64,000 nucleotides of DNA from Mucilaginibacter sp. (GTDB lineage: Bacteria; Bacteroidota; Bacteroidia; Sphingobacteriales; Sphingobacteriaceae): assembly GCF_028288225.1 (NCBI RefSeq), contig NZ_JAQBOC010000023.1:1-64000 (forward strand). Reading direction: 5' to 3'. This document shows, in pieces, positions 61,378 to 64,000 of this stretch (its first letter is position 1; each line of letters begins with the position of its first letter). The notes under the pieces were generated by a model. The model was not told the origin of the DNA. It made no database searches and was given only the letters and a program-made list of their open reading frames with translations. Made by a program: the position numbers and the translations under genes.

Positions 61378-62199
61378 ATGTCAATTAGGATTGGTAACCG
61401 GGTAGATCACGTAAATGCTGATATCGTATTTACCACTGCAACAGAAAAATATCATCGCAGCGAAGTCGTTATTGAATATCATGCCTTAACCCGTATTCTT
61501 TCAGGAGAAATGCGGGTTGTGCAACCTGACCACACGTATACATTTGTTGCAGGCGACACATTTTTATTACCCCGAAACCTGCCGGCAGCAGTTATTAAGC
61601 GTCCGAAGGAAGGCCGCCCTTACAAATCGGTATCCATATACCTTAAGCCAGACCGATTGCGGGATTATTATAGGCGGCACGAATTTAAAGCAACACAACC
61701 CTATAACCACAAAATTAAAACCTTTGGTAAACATTTGCTACTGGAAAGCTTTTTCGCCTCGCTGCTGCCATACTTTGAAATGGATGAAGTGCTGCCCGGT
61801 AACATAATTTCCGTAAAAGTTGAAGAAGCCATTTCTATTCTCCGGAACATCGACGAAAGCACGGATGCCCTGCTGGCTTATTTTGAAGAACCAGGAAAAA
61901 TTAACCTGGCCGAGTTTATGGAAAAAAACTACATGTTCAATATGACCATGGGAAAATTTGGGTACCTAACCTGCAGAAGCCTCACCACTTTCAAACGTGA
62001 TTTTAAAAAAGCCTTTAACACTACACCACAAAAATGGCTCACACAAAAACGCCTGGAGTTAGCGCACTATCAGCTTTCCGAAAAGCAACGCAAACCAATT
62101 GATGTATATTTTGATGTCGGTTTCGAAAACCTCTCGCATTTTTCCTACGCGTTTAAAAAACAGTTCGGATATTCACCCAATGCCTTGGTTGAGAGATAA
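61378..62199 (+). CDS. AraC family transcriptional regulator
   Basis: 273 residues: a cupin-like N-terminal sensing domain ('HALTRILSGEMRVVQPDHTYTFVAGDTFLLPRN', about 33-65), a helical linker, and two HTH motifs ('FGYLTCRSLTTFKRDFKKAFNTTPQKWLTQKRLELA', 'DVYFDVGFENLSHFSYAFKKQFGYSPNAL'). It likely controls the reductase gene, responding to a small ligand. The two genes have separate promoters and a terminator between them. Confidence 0.9.
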   Translation: MSIRIGNRVDHVNADIVFTTATEKYHRSEVVIEYHALTRILSGEMRVVQPDHTYTFVAGDTFLLPRNLPAAVIKRPKEGRPYKSVSIYLKPDRLRDYYRRHEFKATQPYNHKIKTFGKHLLLESFFASLLPYFEMDEVLPGNIISVKVEEAISILRNIDESTDALLAYFEEPGKINLAEFMEKNYMFNMTMGKFGYLTCRSLTTFKRDFKKAFNTTPQKWLTQKRLELAHYQLSEKQRKPIDVYFDVGFENLSHFSYAFKKQFGYSPNALVER

Positions 62200-62328
62200 T
62201 CGTCGAAAGCAAACTCGAAGAGTGTTCTGAAAAAGATCTTAATCAGTGAGGTTATAGCATTTTTGAAGTCATTTTCAGCACCGGATTTGATACGCCGTTG
62301 TTCGAAGTTCGTAAATCGAACTATTATA

Positions 62329-62349
62329 CCTGTAGATTATATCTACAGG
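62329..62349. promoter_or_regulatory. CCTGTAGAT-tat-ATCTACAGG dyad
   Basis: A perfect 9-bp inverted repeat with a 3-nt centre, 130 bp after the AraC gene, in a spacer without genes. Could be an operator or part of a repeat. Confidence 0.35.
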
Positions 62350-62404
62350 CATAGCCACAAAAAGCCCTAACTTTCACCGAAGGCTTTGTAGCCATTAGGG
62401 AACA

Positions 62405-62515
62405 ATATCGGGATGATTTCTAACCGAGTTACAGTATTGTTATGAGCGTCATTTAATTTCAGGTAGACTTAGTCTGCCGGCATACTCGTCAGAAGTTAGA
62501 AACTCAGACAGCGGG
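62405..62515 (+). repeat. Direct repeat 2 flanking the AKR-AraC cassette
   Basis: The counterpart of 59951-60061, in the same orientation and 2.45 kb away. It keeps 'gtagacttagtct' and 'tgcatactcgtc'-like strings but the palindromes have decayed. Confidence 0.8.
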
Positions 62516-62540
62516 GAAAGCTCATTTGGTATCGCCCCTT

Positions 62541-64000
62541 TTATGGCTTTACGGTTGCCCCATCTGTAACGGGATTCTTTGAAAAATTCCAAACAAAGGT
62601 TAAAAGAAAATATCTTGCGATAGTTTGATAATTTGTTTGCTGTATCACATTGCCGCTGATATATCTCGAATAACCGGTGTTCTGATTAAGAATATCATGT
62701 GCATTAATTTTGATGATGGCTTTATCGTTCTTTAAAATCTTTTTTCCAAAATAGGCATTCCATAATATTATATTATTGTTGCTGTTAAACATGACGGTTT
62801 TTTGCTGGAGACTAGCCTGAAGCTCGTTATTAAATTCAAGCTTCCACGGCAATAAAAGGGTGAGGCCCAGGCTATGATCCTGGGTCCAGTATTTTGTTTG
62901 AATATCACTTCTTATTGAAGATGTTGACATATTATAACTGAGTGTGCCGAAGTAATAAAGGTTATATATCTTTTCGCTGTCTTGATTTATACCAAGATTT
63001 ATCGCGATGGTATTATTGTCTGTTACATTGTTTTTATCATTGATAACATTAACATAATTGGATTTGTTGAAATTTAAACCTGTATTTAAGTTCATATTCA
63101 GTTTTCCAATATTGATAGAATAATTGAACCCTGAATTCAAATTATAATTTCCGTTGGCATTTATATATTTATACACCGTTCGGCCAAGTGAATCTGTAAA
63201 ATTATTGGTGACAATGGCATTGGATTGCAATGAAATGGATCCATAAATAAATAGGCCTTGCTGGCTCGATATGTTGAATGTATTGAAATTAAAATTGACG
63301 ACTTGGTCAAACTCCTGCTTTAACAAAGGATTACCAATTATTATATTTAAGGGATTGGAATTATCAGGCGACGGTTGTATCTGGTTAATAGACGGTTGCC
63401 TGGTATGGCCATTATAAATAATTGAAAGATGGCTGTTTGGATTTAGTTTAAAATCAAAAATGGCTTTGGGATAAAAATTGGTAAATTCACGCTTTAGTAA
63501 TGAGTTTTCAGACAAGTCTCTTTGCTCGAAAGTCGATTTTGCAACATTACTTCCGAACGAAAACGTAACTTTTTTACTATTGTACTTAAACGCGATGCCG
63601 GCTATATTGGTCAACACAATAAAATTATAATGATTACTCAGCGTATCGTTTAAAAGGTCGTATTTGCTGTTTAAATCCTTGTCAAAAGATAAACGCTGTG
63701 TGTTACTTCCATTGCTTTGAAAAGCATAATTCAACTCCGCAAAAAAATTCTTTGCTAATGGTTCTGTATAAACTAATCCTCCACTAAACCCTACCCTATG
63801 GTTCTCATTCGCTTTTTTCTGATCGATAGTATCGCTTAAAGAAATAATTCCTTTTTTATCAAAAAATGAATTCCGGGCGTATAGAAAACCATTTGTTTTG
63901 TTGTCCTGATAGGTTTGCCCCAGGCTAAGCGAAATAGTTCTGCCAGGTTTTGTAAATTTTTTTCTTATCAAAACGGATGATTGCAGGTTTTGATCATCGC
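62541..64000 (-). CDS. Outer membrane beta-barrel protein (TonB-dependent receptor-like), partial
   Basis: The frame is open to the window end, so the N-terminus lies outside. The visible ~486 residues are a run of amphipathic beta strands ending in '...YFLLTFVWNFSK', with Asn/Thr-rich loops and repeated 'NLNLGINQ'-style strands such as 'LSIIYNGHTRQPSINQIQPSPDNSNPLNIIIGNPLLKQE'. This last motif is typical of the 'outer membrane beta-barrel family protein' group (OMP_b-brl_3), which has a carboxypeptidase-regulatory-like domain and plug upstream. Not a SusC-type protein by the visible part. Ligand unknown. Confidence 0.85.
   Translation of the reverse strand, partial: DDQNLQSSVLIRKKFTKPGRTISLSLGQTYQDNKTNGFLYARNSFFDKKGIISLSDTIDQKKANENHRVGFSGGLVYTEPLAKNFFAELNYAFQSNGSNTQRLSFDKDLNSKYDLLNDTLSNHYNFIVLTNIAGIAFKYNSKKVTFSFGSNVAKSTFEQRDLSENSLLKREFTNFYPKAIFDFKLNPNSHLSIIYNGHTRQPSINQIQPSPDNSNPLNIIIGNPLLKQEFDQVVNFNFNTFNISSQQGLFIYGSISLQSNAIVTNNFTDSLGRTVYKYINANGNYNLNSGFNYSINIGKLNMNLNTGLNFNKSNYVNVINDKNNVTDNNTIAINLGINQDSEKIYNLYYFGTLSYNMSTSSIRSDIQTKYWTQDHSLGLTLLLPWKLEFNNELQASLQQKTVMFNSNNNIILWNAYFGKKILKNDKAIIKINAHDILNQNTGYSRYISGNVIQQTNYQTIARYFLLTFVWNFSKNPVTDGATVKP

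Overview
The window reads as chromosome of a Bacteroidota bacterium, most likely a Sphingobacteriaceae member of the Mucilaginibacter/Pedobacter type. This is inferred from protein style, from TAnnTTTG-type -7 promoter elements, from long orphan FtsX/MacB-type permeases and from an outer-membrane beta-barrel receptor; no 16S or other marker gene is present. Housekeeping genes (murB, an ECF sigma factor, a PfkB kinase, tRNA-Asn) are interspersed with AT-rich accessory blocks and many dispersed palindromic repeats.

Layout. 0.3-8.5 kb: a DUF2200 remnant, an aldose-1-epimerase-like protein, a YncE-propeller/phosphoesterase fusion, a lipocalin, repeat-rich spacer DNA, a Tat-type SDR and a small membrane protein. 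8.8-14.2 kb: an AT-rich island whose core is SMC/ABC-like ATPase, PIN nuclease and AIPR protein on one strand, a candidate phage-defence system. 15-20 kb: core genes and tRNA-Asn. 20.4-33.9 kb: two giant paralogues fusing a membrane-anchored AraC-type regulator to an FtsX/MacB permease. They bracket accessory DNA holding an ATPase remnant, a deleted REP-associated transposase between REP palindromes, and a tight four-gene operon (three small proteins with a common N-terminal motif plus a HEPN-like protein). 34.2-41.2 kb: a DUF1624-type membrane acyltransferase, a six-hairpin glycosidase, two small envelope proteins and a bacterial neprosin (glutamic peptidase). 41.3-45.8 kb: a peroxide-response locus of divergent oxyR and an exported catalase, a divergent glutamyl-tRNA reductase and an exported ankyrin protein. 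46-50.6 kb: an alpha/beta hydrolase and a membrane patatin. A repeated 41-42-codon mini-ORF occurs three times between 38 and 48 kb, in one case joined to a tRNA-Asn fragment.

51.3-59.9 kb is a same-strand run of eight genes, seven with export or anchor signals: PQQ-type sugar dehydrogenase-cytochrome c, SMP-30 lactonase, cytochrome c, RidA, SelA-like PLP enzyme, amidohydrolase/deacetylase, RraA-type aldolase and a BASS transporter. Together they can be read as an oxidative pathway run in the periplasm on a (possibly N-acylated amino) sugar, with only the product imported. That reading is inference. 60-62.5 kb is an aldo/keto reductase plus AraC regulator cassette bracketed by ~110-bp direct repeats. 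The window ends inside an outer-membrane beta-barrel gene.

The strongest candidates for undescribed biology are the periplasmic catabolic cluster, the HEPN-like four-gene operon, the ATPase-PIN-AIPR island, the AraC-FtsX fusions and the repeated mini-ORF.
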